Made by a program: the position numbers and the translations under genes. Shown here piece after piece: positions 11,201-23,114 of a DNA stretch of 64,000 nucleotides (the first letter of the stretch is position 1; each line of letters starts with the position of its first letter). This DNA comes from Rotaria socialis (taxonomy: Eukaryota; Rotifera; Eurotatoria; Philodinida; Philodinidae). The stretch is from contig CAJNYU010002985.1 in NCBI GenBank assembly GCA_905331475.1, positions 248,001 through 312,000 of the forward strand. The letters run 5' to 3'. The notes beneath the pieces are model-generated. The model did no database searches, was not told the DNA's origin, and was given only the letters and a program-made list of their open reading frames with translations.

Positions 11201-12568
11201 TTTCGAAATACGAAAAGAAAAAGAATATATCGCTATGCTACAGACATTGATTCGATGTTGATCGATATTGAGTCTTAGGCAGCGTTACTATTCGTAGGTA
11301 TCTAGAATATTGTTATATTTTTCTTAACTATACTACCAACAGCAAATAGTTTCAGATAGGCTCATAAAAACGAAATACAGGAAAAGGGTTTTAGTAACCT
11401 AACCAGAACGGAATAGTATTGGGCTACTTAATGTCCATTAACCATATCTATACATCATTCTTTAAATCAATTAGCTATTCACAAGTTAATTTCGTATATA
11501 CAAAAGAAAATTTTGCACATGTTATTTTGAGAATTACTATTAACATACAATAATATGTGTTAGGACAACGATTTTTTAGGATACATATTTTATGATGCAA
11601 CACAAGTTTTTTATTTCACCATCTGATTGCAAAGACAACTACGGTCAGCGCCTAAGTGATAAATGAATATGCATGTGCTTAATGTAGTCGAATGACCTTC
11701 AGCGAGTGGAAGAGAAGAATTCTGGATTTATTTCAGCCTGAAACGATAGACTGCTATGTTTTGTAAGAGAATGAATCATATCGCTGACTGAACCCAGGAG
11801 CCAAATCATTATCGTCTCATATTTCAATAATGAACAATCTATGTCACATATACATTCAGTCAAATTCCGGTGGCTTCTTAGGGATTTGTCATGTGTTATT
11901 ATGAGTACTCCGTAAAGATAATTTCTTTTTAAATAGTTATGTCCTGAATACCATCACGAGAAATTGCACTATCGGAATTCTGCTCTTCCAATTAGTGAAA
12001 ACCACAGGTTGCTACCTGTTGCTATCGCCAAGTTATTCGGATAGTAATCATCTCTATTTAACTATGCCACAAACATTGCATATAGTATACAAAGTTCTTT
12101 GATCAAATATGACTCTACAAAAATTAGAATATTAACATCCTGTTTATGTTTTAATTTGAATGAGTTTGAATCATAGTGCATAAGAGAACGAAAACTTTTG
12201 TCATCTACTCTCAAGCTTTCAGTTACAGTGAACTGATCTTCAGACTAACTGAGGTTCTTAATACAATCCAAAAACCTTTTTCATAATATTCGACTTCTGA
12301 AAATTGACATTCTTTCTAGAACTAATCGACATGAAACTGAATAGTTGGAAAGAGAAAATAACATACGCAGTTCTTGTGCACCATCAATCGCACTATTTGG
12401 ATCAGCATAGTGCATGGGATAGTCAGTGATATTAGCTGTTGTGTTGTCTGTAAAAGAAACTCCCGGAAGACCTAAATTTATTTTTCGAAATTATAAATCT
12501 ACTCATAGCTATGAAGTCAAACCTGGCCCATCGCCGACCACATCATTATCATCGTCGTATTGTGACAT
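5216..12568 (-). CDS. CCDC40: CCDC40, axonemal 96-nm ruler protein (16 exons, complete)
   Basis: Exons on the minus strand, all joining in phase: 12568-12523, 12471-12367, 11159-11008, 10951-10747, 10685-10528, 10471-10387, 10312-10153, 9966-9723, 9657-9475, 9402-8943, 8887-8718, 8652-8561, 8505-8385, 8326-8135, 5700-5542, 5479-5216. They give 931 residues that are nearly all coiled coil after an acidic N-terminus (MSQYDDDND). CCDC40 hallmarks are [18 protein letters not shown] near residue 64, [17 protein letters not shown] shortly after, and [13 protein letters not shown] in the C-terminal half. The family pairs with CCDC39 to form the molecular ruler that sets the 96-nm repeat of motile-cilium doublets and places inner dynein arms and radial spokes. 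The human protein is about 1140 residues, with much of the difference in the variable N-terminus. Introns of 1.2 and 2.4 kb break the otherwise short-intron pattern. The larger one contains the element at 5771-6638 and the duplication at 6684-7763. Confidence 0.92.
5771..6638. mobile_element. TA-flanked inverted-repeat element inside a CCDC40 intron
   Basis: The left end CCCAGTGAAAAATATT and the reversed right end are identical over 16 bp and similar for about 30 bp (both run on to AAA...ACGG). The element is bordered on both sides by TA (5769-5770 and 6639-6640), which fits a TA-targeting element of the Tc1/mariner kind. The 868-bp interior has no transposase frame. It is filled with degenerate copies of GAATGCGTTC and CGTTCC motifs in both orientations. 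It lies in the intron between coding positions 5701 and 8134. Confidence 0.75.
6684..7763. repeat. Near-identical 540-bp direct duplication around a single N
   Basis: Positions 6684-7223 and 7225-7763 are almost identical (a handful of substitutions and one fewer T in a homopolymer), and the only ambiguous base of the window, N at 7224, sits exactly between them. The arrangement looks like two contig ends that were not collapsed, that is an assembly artefact. It could be an allelic overlap rather than a biological tandem repeat. It lies in a CCDC40 intron and does not affect coding sequence. Confidence 0.85.
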
Positions 12569-13052
12569 GTTTATGAGAATGATTCTATTTCAAAACTCAT
12601 AATGAACATCAAGTTTTACATGGACAACATTTTGTTATCAATGTTGCTAGGCAATTCATTTTTTCAATTTTCTAATAAAACAACTTTTATTTTGATTTAT
12701 AAAAAAAAACATTCCTCCTAATTTCGAACTGGAAACCTGAAGAGTTCAAATTAAAAATCTATTTTTTTAGCTCTGTCATATAGATGTCGCTTTGACATAT
12801 TTGTGAAATATGTATTCGCCATTGTTTCCCATTCCCGTTAGTGAACCTTCATTTATTGATACATCTCCTATGTCTGCAGAAACGAACAGGAAAAAAGAAC
12901 ACTAAGCTTAATAAATCATTTTTTTTCTATTTCTTAGATTTTAGAATTCTATTTTTCATCGATCAGTAGAATTAAGTTCATTTATATTTCTATTCAAGAA
13001 AAATAAAAAATCTTTTTATTTATCGTATGATCACAAAATTAATATTATTATC
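12569..13052. promoter_or_regulatory. Shared upstream region of divergent CCDC40 and PRRC2-like genes
   Basis: Only 484 bp separate the two start codons, which point away from each other. The stretch is AT-rich with no clear TATA box at a standard position, and it must contain both 5' untranslated regions and core promoters. A bidirectional promoter is an inference from geometry alone. Confidence 0.4.
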
Positions 13053-16000
13053 ATGTCTGTACCAAATAAGTCTCTTGATAAAAACAAGCGTTATGCTGGT
13101 GTCAAAGCTAATGATTTTGTAAACAAAACTCGAGCTAATGAAACTAATCGATCTGCACGTAAGTTTATTTTATGGAAAAAAAAATAAAATACATGCACAA
13201 CTTTCCTTCTTTTTTTTCTTTTCAGCTCGTCCTCAAGGGTGGGCAAATTTAGGAAAAATCAATAGTCGTCGTGTACCACCACCGGCTAATTTACCGAGTT
13301 TAAAAAGCGAAACAGGTGTTAATTCACCAACATTTGATCCAACTGTAACAACAAATCATGGTTGGACATCAAATGATAATCAACCATCAATCAATCCTAT
13401 AATTCATCCAACACAACAACAACTAGATTCGCTACCAGTTAATTCACCAACACCACCACCGCCATTATCGCAACCACAACCATTAATGGATATTGATAAA
13501 CCTCGTATAGCACCAACATGGAGTACTGTAACATCTGGTACAAATCCAAATGAAAAAATACCAAGTTTATTACCACTGAATGATTTCCCTCGTTTAGCAA
13601 CAACACCAGATCGAAAACATCAGCCCGAATCAATAACCAACATGCAAAACCCTAGTTTTCGACCGGCGAATTTATCTACATGGAAAGAAGGTGGTAGTAG
13701 TCGTGTACATGATATGCCACAAATGATACCGAACAATCCTGGTGCTAATCTATATCAACAAACCATGTCAAATCCAAATATGAGAATGTATCCACCACAA
13801 ATGGTAAGTTTTAAAGCGAAATTAATTCAATCAAATTTTGTTTTTTTTCTTTTTTGCTCTAGTGGACATATAGTCCATATACACCAGTATCGTTACCTAT
13901 GCATCATCATCATCATCATCATCAACAGCAGCAGCAGCAGCAACAACATATGAATGCGATGCATGATTATAAAACACCAACTATTTTAAGAAATAAAGAT
14001 ATTGATGATTTATCAAAATTAACCGATAATACATGGGCAACTACAACTCAGGAAGTTAATTATCAAGAAAAAATTCGTTTTAGTGACGATGAAGATGATA
14101 ATAATAATAATCGTATAGAAATCTTAGAATCAAAAAATAAACCATGCCGAATGAATCCGCAAGTACTACAACATTCGCGTTTGATTCACGATGACGAACA
14201 TGTTAAGCAAATGCAAGATAATAAAAATTCAGAATTAATTAATGCATTAAATATAGCTAAACAACGCCGCGATGAACAAGAACGTAATCTTAAACATGAA
14301 CAATCGATTACACATAATGATGAACAAAAACAAATACCCGGATATCAAACACGCCCATTAATAAGTTCAAACGAACAAGAAAATCATAATTCGTCAACAT
14401 CGTGGCAAAAAAATAAAGATACATCTCGTACTCGGCATGATACAGCTAATAGTCAATCATCATTTGCAATGAAAAGCTGGTCTGATCAAATGGATTCATT
14501 TAACTATTCATCATTGCATGACAAGTAAATTCTTTCGAAAATAGATATTTGAATTCTCTTAGAGATCTTTCTCTCAATCAGAAAACTTCTCTGAATGTCC
14601 CGGTTTTTTTCTTGCCTTCAATTATTCGAGTAAAAAGGCTTTCAAACATGTAGAGTTTTCTAGGGATCCTGGATGCTCGGGAAAAGTTCACTCGTGATTG
14701 AAAAAATTGCGTCCACTATATTTTAGTACTTGTCCCAGGTACATTCAGTTCTCACGTAATTCTTATCATATGTTCGAACTATAGTTATTAATAAAGAAAT
14801 AAGTTATGTTTCAACTCGAATTTCCTATTAGACTTTAAACTACCTGTTTATTTAAAAGAACATACCAGACTTTGCTGACCGTTGATTTTATTTTACTATA
14901 TATTCAAATATTCTTCATAGAACTCTTAAGATTCATGATCTATGAAAAGCAAACTGTTGTTTTTATTTAGATCTCGTGGACGTGTGGAAAACGAGGATCC
15001 GTCTACAACAAATAAATACAGTCGTTCTCAAAGTGAAGCCAGTACACCTTCCCAACAAAATAACGAATCTCTATCAAGAAAACCGAAAAAATTTCCATTA
15101 TCATCTAAAAAACAGCAACATCCACAACAGAAGATAAATATATTACAATCGAAAACATCAACAAAAAAACCACCTAGACTTGATAATCAGCAAATAACTT
15201 CAAATGAACAATGGGAAAATTGGGAAGACTCGGTAGATAATAATCGTTATCAACAATATCCAAATGATAATCGTCGTCAACAACAACAACAGCAGCAGCA
15301 GCAACAACAGCAACAACAACAACAATTACATTCAGATAGTCTTTCATCACAAAAACCAAATCGTTTTAATAAACCAATATCAGCAAAAACACGTAACAAT
15401 GAACGACAACAAACAAGTATGTTAACATTTCTTCTCACTTTCTTTTCTTAGTTTTCATCTCAGTAGATTCACGTACAAAACCATCAACATCTTCATCATC
15501 AAATAAAAATCCTAAAACTCAAACAGAATGGCGTCCATTGTCACCAAATCGATCAATCGAAGTCGTTGACCCAACACTACAAGAATCTATGTCATATAAA
15601 TCTCAACAACGAACAAATCTAAATGAACATAAACAACGATATCAAACGCCAACATCTCTTATAGATGCATCATCTATCCCACCATTGATGAGCGTACGAT
15701 CCGATGCGACCACAACAGCTAATCTATATAAAACAGCAAATCATAATGTTTCATCGCATTACGACGATGAAAATATGTATTATGATACAAATTTAGAAAT
15801 GCATCAAAATTATCATCACATTAATATACATAATCGTGGTTACACTGCATTAGGTTCCTATGGACGTTATAGACGAAGCGGGGCAGTTCGTCATCAACAA
15901 CAATATCCATCGTATAATGTAAACAATACATCTGGCATATCTTCAGCACCTACAACAAGTTCTGGTACACGTCAAAAGAAATATATGGCGAATAAAATAA

Positions 16001-17956
16001 ATAATAATCATAATAAAAAATCTAACAAGACATCTGAACAAACTAAAATAGCAAACGAAGAAATATCAGTAACAAAACCTATTGAAACACCTGTGTTATC
16101 ATCTACAAATGAAGTATTAACAAAAGATATTGTCAAGTCAAATGATACATCTGAACAAAAGCATTCAGTAAAAAATGATAACGAATCCGCTATTGTCTCA
16201 CAAACAGAAAATGAGTCAATTAAAACAAATAAAAAGCCTACAGTAGTTACATCTTCAAATCCAAAAAGAACTACAAATAAAAATCAACAAACCTATCATC
16301 AAGATCAACGATATCAAAATCAACAAGCTCCAAGACACAGAAATAATTATGCAAGATCAATGCAAGGTACTTACATAGTTTTACTGAAATATCAAACAAA
16401 TTTTCTAGAGAACATAAAAGGAAAAAATTAAATACCAATTTATTTCCTACTAAATATTTTTTTAGGAAATCATTTTAAAGAGTCTAAAATAATGAATTGC
16501 CACATTCTTCACTTGAAGAGTTAACGCTCTCACAAGGAAATTATAAAAACAAGTTTTTGTTTTCAATTTTTCTGACAATTGTTATTGACGATCCTACAAA
16601 CTGTCGTGATACTTCTTTTGATAATTTTTTAAAAATTATCTCCATCAGTCTTCTGAATCCAACAATTAAATTCAGAAGAAACAATTATACCGAATAGAAG
16701 ACCTATTATAACCCATCCTAGTCGTATTATTAAGCTGTATTGAAACTTTTGTTTTTTAATACATAGAAAGTACACTAGCTGCGAGATGAACTTCCTCATT
16801 AGCTTTGAAGAGATCAATTAAATTCACTATCAATATTAACTTAAAAATTCTCTATTTGAATCACAATTTTCGTTACAAAGTTACGCCGATCGAGCAACAG
16901 CTGCTATTTATTTTTCATACACGATACTATATTTCACTACGTAATCATCTTGGTTAAACTTTCCAATCGAAATTGATCTAAACAGGATTTCATGACAATC
17001 TGTAATTCTAATAAAATTCAAGTTACGTTTACATCAGAGAAACACATGCTTTTTCCTCACTTGACTAGTTACTTCTCTTAGCGAAACATGATTTTACAAG
17101 GGTAAAAATTTTAACCTTGACAAAGATTAATTGAACACCACAGATCAATAGCAGGGTCTCCTCATATCATATAAATAACTTCCTCACTGCATTTCTCGAG
17201 GATTAAGTAAAAAGATGATGAATAAGTTTGTTTCAAATAGACAGAATAAAGCAATATCTTGTGATTAACAACAACAGCAACATCATGTTTCACACGTTAA
17301 TCCTATAGAGATTGAGCTAACAGCTTCTTTTCTATCGTAATTTATTGAACAACTTTTTTTTTGAATATCTAAAACAAATTCTATATTGCAATCAGCCCTG
17401 TTCTATAAATATCATTAACCGTATCAAAAATTTAGAATATGACACCATGCAAATGGCTGCTACACATAATTACTATGGTACAGCTCATCGATCAGCAAAT
17501 AATGTTCGTAATTCACATATGCATGATCTATCAAGTGGCTACTACTATGAACATCCCAAACAGTAGGTTTTTAGTCTTTAGAGAAAATACTTTTTTGTTT
17601 AATAAGTACTGTATTTTATTTACAGACACTATAATAATCGATATAATTATGCAAATGAACATTATCAACAACAACGACCCACAAATAAAAATTCAAAGCG
17701 CGGTGGTACTTCAACAATAAATAATCGACAACCAACTAATGGAACTAATAATACGAATAATAATCGCCATCATTCAACTAGTGATAATGATCTAAAAGAA
17801 GGCGAAGAATGGGAAACAGCATCAGAATCAAGTACAAATATGCGTAATGATTCTTATGATACAAATGCAATAAATTCTGAACAAACAAATGAAACGAAGT
17901 CATCAACTCATCGTGGAAGAACACCACCTAAGAAAAGCTTTTCCAGTCAAAGGTAG
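13053..17956 (+). CDS. PRRC2: PRRC2/BAT2-like protein (7 exons)
   Basis: Exons 13053-13158, 13226-13803, 13863-14524, 14971-15416, 15464-16366, 17436-17562 and 17626-17956 join in phase to about 1050 residues. The N-terminus carries the BAT2_N hallmark: GWANLGKINSRRVPPPANLP followed by SLKSE, then a Pro/Ser-rich stretch and LNDFPRL. Near the C-terminus GEEWETASESS is also typical of PRRC2. In between lie low-complexity regions: a His7-Gln8 run near 13899, a Gln run of about 17 near 15283-15330, and Asn/Ser/Thr-rich sequence. Family members are large disordered proteins linked to RNA binding, translation initiation and stress granules. Vertebrate ones are about twice as long. The end is ambiguous: the last codons read AG|GTAGAT, which could be a donor, but no further exon is evident and AATAAA at 18883-18888 supports the TAG stop. 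The 1069-bp intron before exon 6 is unusually long. Confidence 0.85.
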
Positions 17957-20498
17957 ATTCTAAAAAAATATTCTTTTCGAATATCATCTTTATATATATT
18001 ATAGGCCCAATGCGCGTCAGATTTTCAAATATACGAATGCATGAGAGAGAGAGGGGAGAGGGGGCGAGTAAAACAAATTTTCTCATTTTTGTTTTTTTGT
18101 TTTTAATATTTTGTCTTCACTTTGTGTCTCACATTTTCTCTCTATCTCTTTCTCTATTTATTCGTCTACGCGCATACATATCAAAATAAATTTATGTTAG
18201 TGTATGTGTATAGCATTTTATTGTTTTTCAATTAGATAGAAAAAGTAGACTAAATACACATATACATAGATATATTTATTCATATGTGTAAATTCTTTTC
18301 TGTTTTAAAAAGAATCTCAAAAATAGCTTTTAAAGCAGATTTTGGAAAACTAAAGAGAAAATATTAGAAAAAAAGGATCCCAATTTTGTTTTGTTATTTC
18401 TTGCTCCTATTTTCCTTTTCTTTTTATATCATATATACTGGTCATATTAATTTTTTTTCTCTCTCTCGAATGATGATGAATGTCAATATCGTGTGTATGC
18501 GTGTTTTTTCTTTTCGTTGTTTTTGTTTGTTTGTTTGTTTTTCTTCTTTTTGTTTTTAATTGTTAATCGAACAAAATATATTTAATCGTATGTATGTTTG
18601 CTTGCTTCTTTTCTTTTTTTTTTAACCGTTGATGCGACAGACTGGATCAAAAAGAAAAAAATCTCTCTTTTCAAGCTATTTATTATTTGTAAATATAATG
18701 CCACAGAAAAAAAAACACTTACATAATGTGTAAAACATTGCAACGAGTGATTTCTTTTTTGGTTCACTTTTCTCTTTTTCTCTATCACCTTCCGTTTATA
18801 TTTAATCCTAATGTGTTTATTTCCCGCCTAAAACATTGCAAGTTCTTTTCAACTCTTCTATTGTTCTCTTGTCATGAAAACTAATAAAATGCAATCGGAA
18901 CGTGGTGTGTTTACTCAATATCTGTCCTGGAGACTTTTATATTATTAAAAATCCTCTTGCTTGGAACGTTTTGCATCTAAGATAAACACTAGAAAGCGTA
19001 CCACATCTTGCGATGCCCATTGTATCTAAGATGTTGATAAATCAGTTGCTTGTCTAAATGCAACACACAGAAAGCGAGATTGTATTTTAATAGTTGATAA
19101 TTGTTGTATATGAGCAGGTTGGCTCAGCTGGCAATTGGAGATGGTTCTAGACTAATATTTTATTGCTTTGAGATCGTTGCTAAAAGCTTGTGTCGAATAC
19201 TATTTTGTAATACTTCATGTGATCGAAGTAACTGTAAATAGGAAAGTCTCGAACTGAATATTTTAGGATGCCAAGATTATAAACTGTTCGAATGATTAAA
19301 AATTAAAAATTATTGATTATTAGTTAATAAAACTAGCGAAACATTCTGTAGAATTTTTAACGATCGGTATGAGACACTGTTTCATCGATCGCTCAAGGAA
19401 CTTTTAGAAATTTTACTAATGTCTACGGCTAATATAGTTAATGTCATATTTCTCTGATTCTTCAAATCCTTATATTTTCATTGAACGTAAATTTGTTTTG
19501 TTTAATATTTGATCCGAATAGGATTTACTGAAGCCAGGCTTATGATTATACCAGCGTGCCAGCAAAAAGTAATTAATAATAAGACTTCGTCAGTCGGATA
19601 AACTTCTTGAGCTTATTCAAATCTATCTATAGTAATAGTCCTAGATACTAAATAAAACTCTGTTGAAAATAAAGTTTTATTTTCCCATATATTCCAAAGT
19701 TTTTTTTCTATCCCTATTCGATATTAGACGGTACTTATAAGATTTCGCTCTATGTCATCGGGTAGTTTACGTGCACCTCTAGTTTTCTCATTATATCGTA
19801 AATTGAACTGAGAAAGATTGAAATAGTCTTCTTGTTCCGTTTTCCATAATCTTTTTTTTCTCATGTCAGAAACAAGATAATGACTCTTATTCAACATCCT
19901 ATTGGAATATATATTCACATGAAATTGAATGCAAAACAAATCCTATTCTAACTATAGCATTTGTATATTTAAACGGGTTTGGGTAAAATCCGTGTTCTTC
20001 TAATTTTGCTTTCGTAGTTTTTTTTGCGATTAGATAATGAAATATTTGTTTGCTTGAAGTTATCATGAAATATATATATATATCATTCATTAAATAATAA
20101 CCAAAAAACTTCTCTCAGGAAAACAAAACAGGTCCTTATTGGGCAGGACGCTGATATTACACAGCATGATTGTGTACATCCTTATTTATGACGGCAACAT
20201 TCTACACTAAATCTTCAATGACGAAATAACCTAATTTACATAAGTTTTCTCTCGAGTTGATTTACCGTTATTTTTACAGGTCAATTATTTTTTCGCATTT
20301 TTAGAATAAATATATGTTCAAGTTTATTTTTCTGCTAAAATGCCCTTCACCCCTCCAAAAAGAAAAAAGAAAATCACTGTTATATTTTACATATGTACTC
20401 AATATTTAAAAAAAACGAAGAAGTGATTATGTAAAAAAGTGTGCCACTGTTATCGGTTCTATTTTTATTCACATAGAAGAATGTGTACCTAGCTTTTG
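17957..20498. other. 3' untranslated region of PRRC2-like gene and intergenic DNA
   Basis: T-rich, pyrimidine-tract-rich sequence to about 18900 probably includes the 3' untranslated region (polyadenylation signal AATAAA at 18883-18888). A G/A-rich patch lies at 18041-18066. Beyond that nothing is supported. Two overlapping short frames on the minus strand at 19724-20090 have coding-like composition but no family match and no convincing splice join. Confidence 0.5.
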
Positions 20499-20765
20499 TT
20501 AACTTTCAAGTAGTTGATTAAGTATGTGAATATAATTTACGGCTGTGCGGAGAGTTTCAATGCGAGATAATTTACATTTGTTTTCAACAGGTAAAACCAA
20601 ACGAAGTTGACTATAAGCTTTGTTTAATTTAAGCATTCGATGTTTTTCCCGTACGGTCGCTTCATCGCGTTGTTGTCCATTGAGTTTACGTTTTTTTCGT
20701 GTTGTCTGTTGTAAATTTGATGAAGATGGAATCATATTGTATAGAAACTGCTCTTCGTTGTTCAT
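20499..20765 (-). CDS. Single-exon basic helix-loop-helix transcription factor
   Basis: The 88-residue protein is almost only a bHLH domain (about residues 33-86). The basic region has REKHR (39-43), with the E and R that contact the E-box. Helix 1 is MLKLNKAYSQLRLVLP. The loop leads into KLSRIETLRTAVNYIHIL, the helix-2 signature of the atonal/Twist/FERD3L-like group. A Lys/Arg-rich patch RKKRK at 23-27 can act as nuclear localisation signal. Factors of this group dimerise with E-proteins and specify neural or mesodermal cell types. I cannot assign the exact family. No intron is needed. TATA-like sequence lies 40-60 bp upstream of the ATG. Confidence 0.85.
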   Translation of the reverse strand: MNNEEQFLYNMIPSSSNLQQTTRKKRKLNGQQRDEATVREKHRMLKLNKAYSQLRLVLPVENKCKLSRIETLRTAVNYIHILNQLLES

Positions 20766-20802
20766 TTCAATTTCTTTTGATTTGAAGAGAAAAAAATCTG
20801 TC

Positions 20803-20825
20803 GATATATATATACGTATATATAC
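20803..20825 (-). promoter_or_regulatory. TATA-rich block upstream of the bHLH gene
   Basis: An alternating TATATA...CGTATATATA tract lies 38-60 bp before the bHLH start codon on the minus strand. It could be its TATA box with a short leader, but similar dinucleotide tracts are common in this DNA. Confidence 0.3.
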
Positions 20826-22870
20826 TGCAGTTTCTCTCTATAATCGTATCATTAAGTAGCCAATGATCTCTGACGGTGAGTAAATAAGAAGAATTATTCG
20901 AATAACAATAAAAAAAAAAATTCTAATAATTATGCACTGATTTAGCTTCTTATTACATTTTTACGAGCCGATCATGTTGAAACAGATTTAGAAAGTGAAA
21001 TCACTATACCATGAATGACGTCTTTGATTGAATAGCCAATGAAAGCTTTCAGCTTATTATTTCGCATATCAATTTATGTAGATTATCAATCACTGAGACT
21101 GCATAGAAAATATGTGTTCTTGAAAACGTATCTATAGAAAAAATGCACACACTCATAATGATCTATTTTCAATTTATTTGATAGCATTTTCTCTATTACC
21201 CATTATAAAACGATATAAGTCAGAGAGATATGCATGTCCCCTCTTAAACGAAGTAATCAATCAAACGTCAATAAACCATCACATTCTAATGCTCGTGAAC
21301 AACATTGATGCTCCGATTATAATTAAGTTTCTATATTATTCGTAAGTTTGTCTTATTTTGTCAGCTTTCTTTTTTCTTTGCTATTTCCGAGAGTTTGATT
21401 ATGGGATCACAAGCGGTTTAGCCTTTTCTTCGTCTATAAAATAGTAGGTGTCATTCCTTTTCCAATTGTTTTTTGAAGCTCTTTAGATAATGACCTACTG
21501 TGCAAACATAATAATACAATAATAAAAAATAATACAGAAATATATATATAAAAAAAAAACAGAAATAATATGCATCATACTTACTTATCTGCATTTTCTC
21601 TTTCTCGTTATACATTCATATGTATGCATTCAAATAATCATTTTTTTTTATCATCGAAATGTGTTTATAGCAGTAGCATTCATCTAGCATAGAGGCATTA
21701 ATGTTTCGTTTTTTCTTTTAAATTTAATTTCTACGTCGATTTCAATAAAGTTGTGCCTTTGACATACTTCTATCACGACTGCGAAAGAAGCTATCGTCTT
21801 TCTTTCGATAGGACAAAAAGTAAAAGACGAAATAAACTCCTTAACCTAATGGTAATCTTTTACTTTGATTCATAAAGTTGACTTTTATTCTTCTTTTTTT
21901 ATGTACACTTATGTTACTTTTTTTTCTCTCGCTCTCTTTATAACAAAACACAAAAGTTCTTGTTAAAGCCGTGCCAATGAAAGGTAGATAAGAGACAAAG
22001 AGAAAGAGATAAATAAACGGAAGTATATATACATATTATGCATTATTTATCTACGAGACAGATTAGTATTAAACATCACATTGAGACATATGGATAATGC
22101 TAAATATGCTGATATACACACATTCGCATAAAGCAAGTAGTTCACAAGGGTAACATTTGTTTTGTTTAATGAAACGATTATTCTTCTTTGATTTATCAAG
22201 TACGTTATCACTGCGATGAACACGCGTAGACACATAAATATACATTTTTGTTCTATCCATCATCGCCATTGACATTCGCCATATGATCTATAGAGCTAGT
22301 TGAATTTGTTATGTCTAGATATTCTTTTACATTTGTGTTACTGTTCATTTACTTTCCTCGATCGTTAACAACTTTCTATATCATTCTATGTTAACTGTAT
22401 GTGTGCTCGTCATTCGATGCTTAAGGGTGAAATTCTACCATTTTTCCTCTGTTGTTTCGTTTATGGTTTAAAATTCTATGCAATCAAATACACAAATCAG
22501 TTTGCGCATGGTCTATTGTCCGTTCACTGCTATTGTGTTCTGTGTGCCTGTTTGTTCTATGGGTGGAAGAAATGAGTAAAAAAAAGAACTTCCATTCTTT
22601 CTTTTGACGTTCTTCCGTTCTTGATAGAAAAATACATCAGGGTACCATTACTATGCATAGCACACTCATCAGAAAGAATTGAGAAGAAGAAAAAAAGGGG
22701 AGGAAAAAACGACCGATAGTGGCAAAGAGAAAATGTCATTTCCATTTTTTATTCTTCTTCTCCTCATCGATTGCTTTCCATCCATAGGGATAGTGGACGA
22801 CGGTCGAATGGAGGTTAACAGCAAATGACGAACGTCGGTTTTTTCTTACTCTTCACCTGTTCTGTTGAGT

Positions 22871-22911
<41 letters not shown>

Positions 22912-23114
22912 GTTGATTACTTTGAACATGTGTATATATAGATTCGTCTTCATTATACACGTTTGCTTTCTTTCTCGTGCTTCTTCACCCAATAAATTTT
23001 TTTGCCTGCACTTCTAGACAAGCCGTCGATATTACTCAGTTTATTGATTGTACTTGATCGACCTAATTTTTGGAAACGAAAAATTAAAAGCAACAGATAT
23101 ATATATATACATAT
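20826..23114. other. Intergenic DNA with (AG)n microsatellite
   Basis: About 2.3 kb without a supportable gene. It contains a long (AG)n run at 22875-22917, several poly-T tracts and a TA-rich segment at 23095-23112 just before the next start codon. Confidence 0.5.
22875..22917. repeat. (AG)n microsatellite
   Basis: About 21 uninterrupted AG repeats. Confidence 0.95.

Noticed and set aside
16466-16520. Possible extra PRRC2 exon after acceptor TTTTTTTAG at 16465
   Set aside because: It opens for only 18 codons before TAA and lacks a donor; joining 16366 directly to 17436 keeps phase.
19724-20090. Two overlapping minus-strand ORFs with coding-like composition
   Set aside because: No splice pair joins them in phase and no family match; left as unresolved intergenic sequence.
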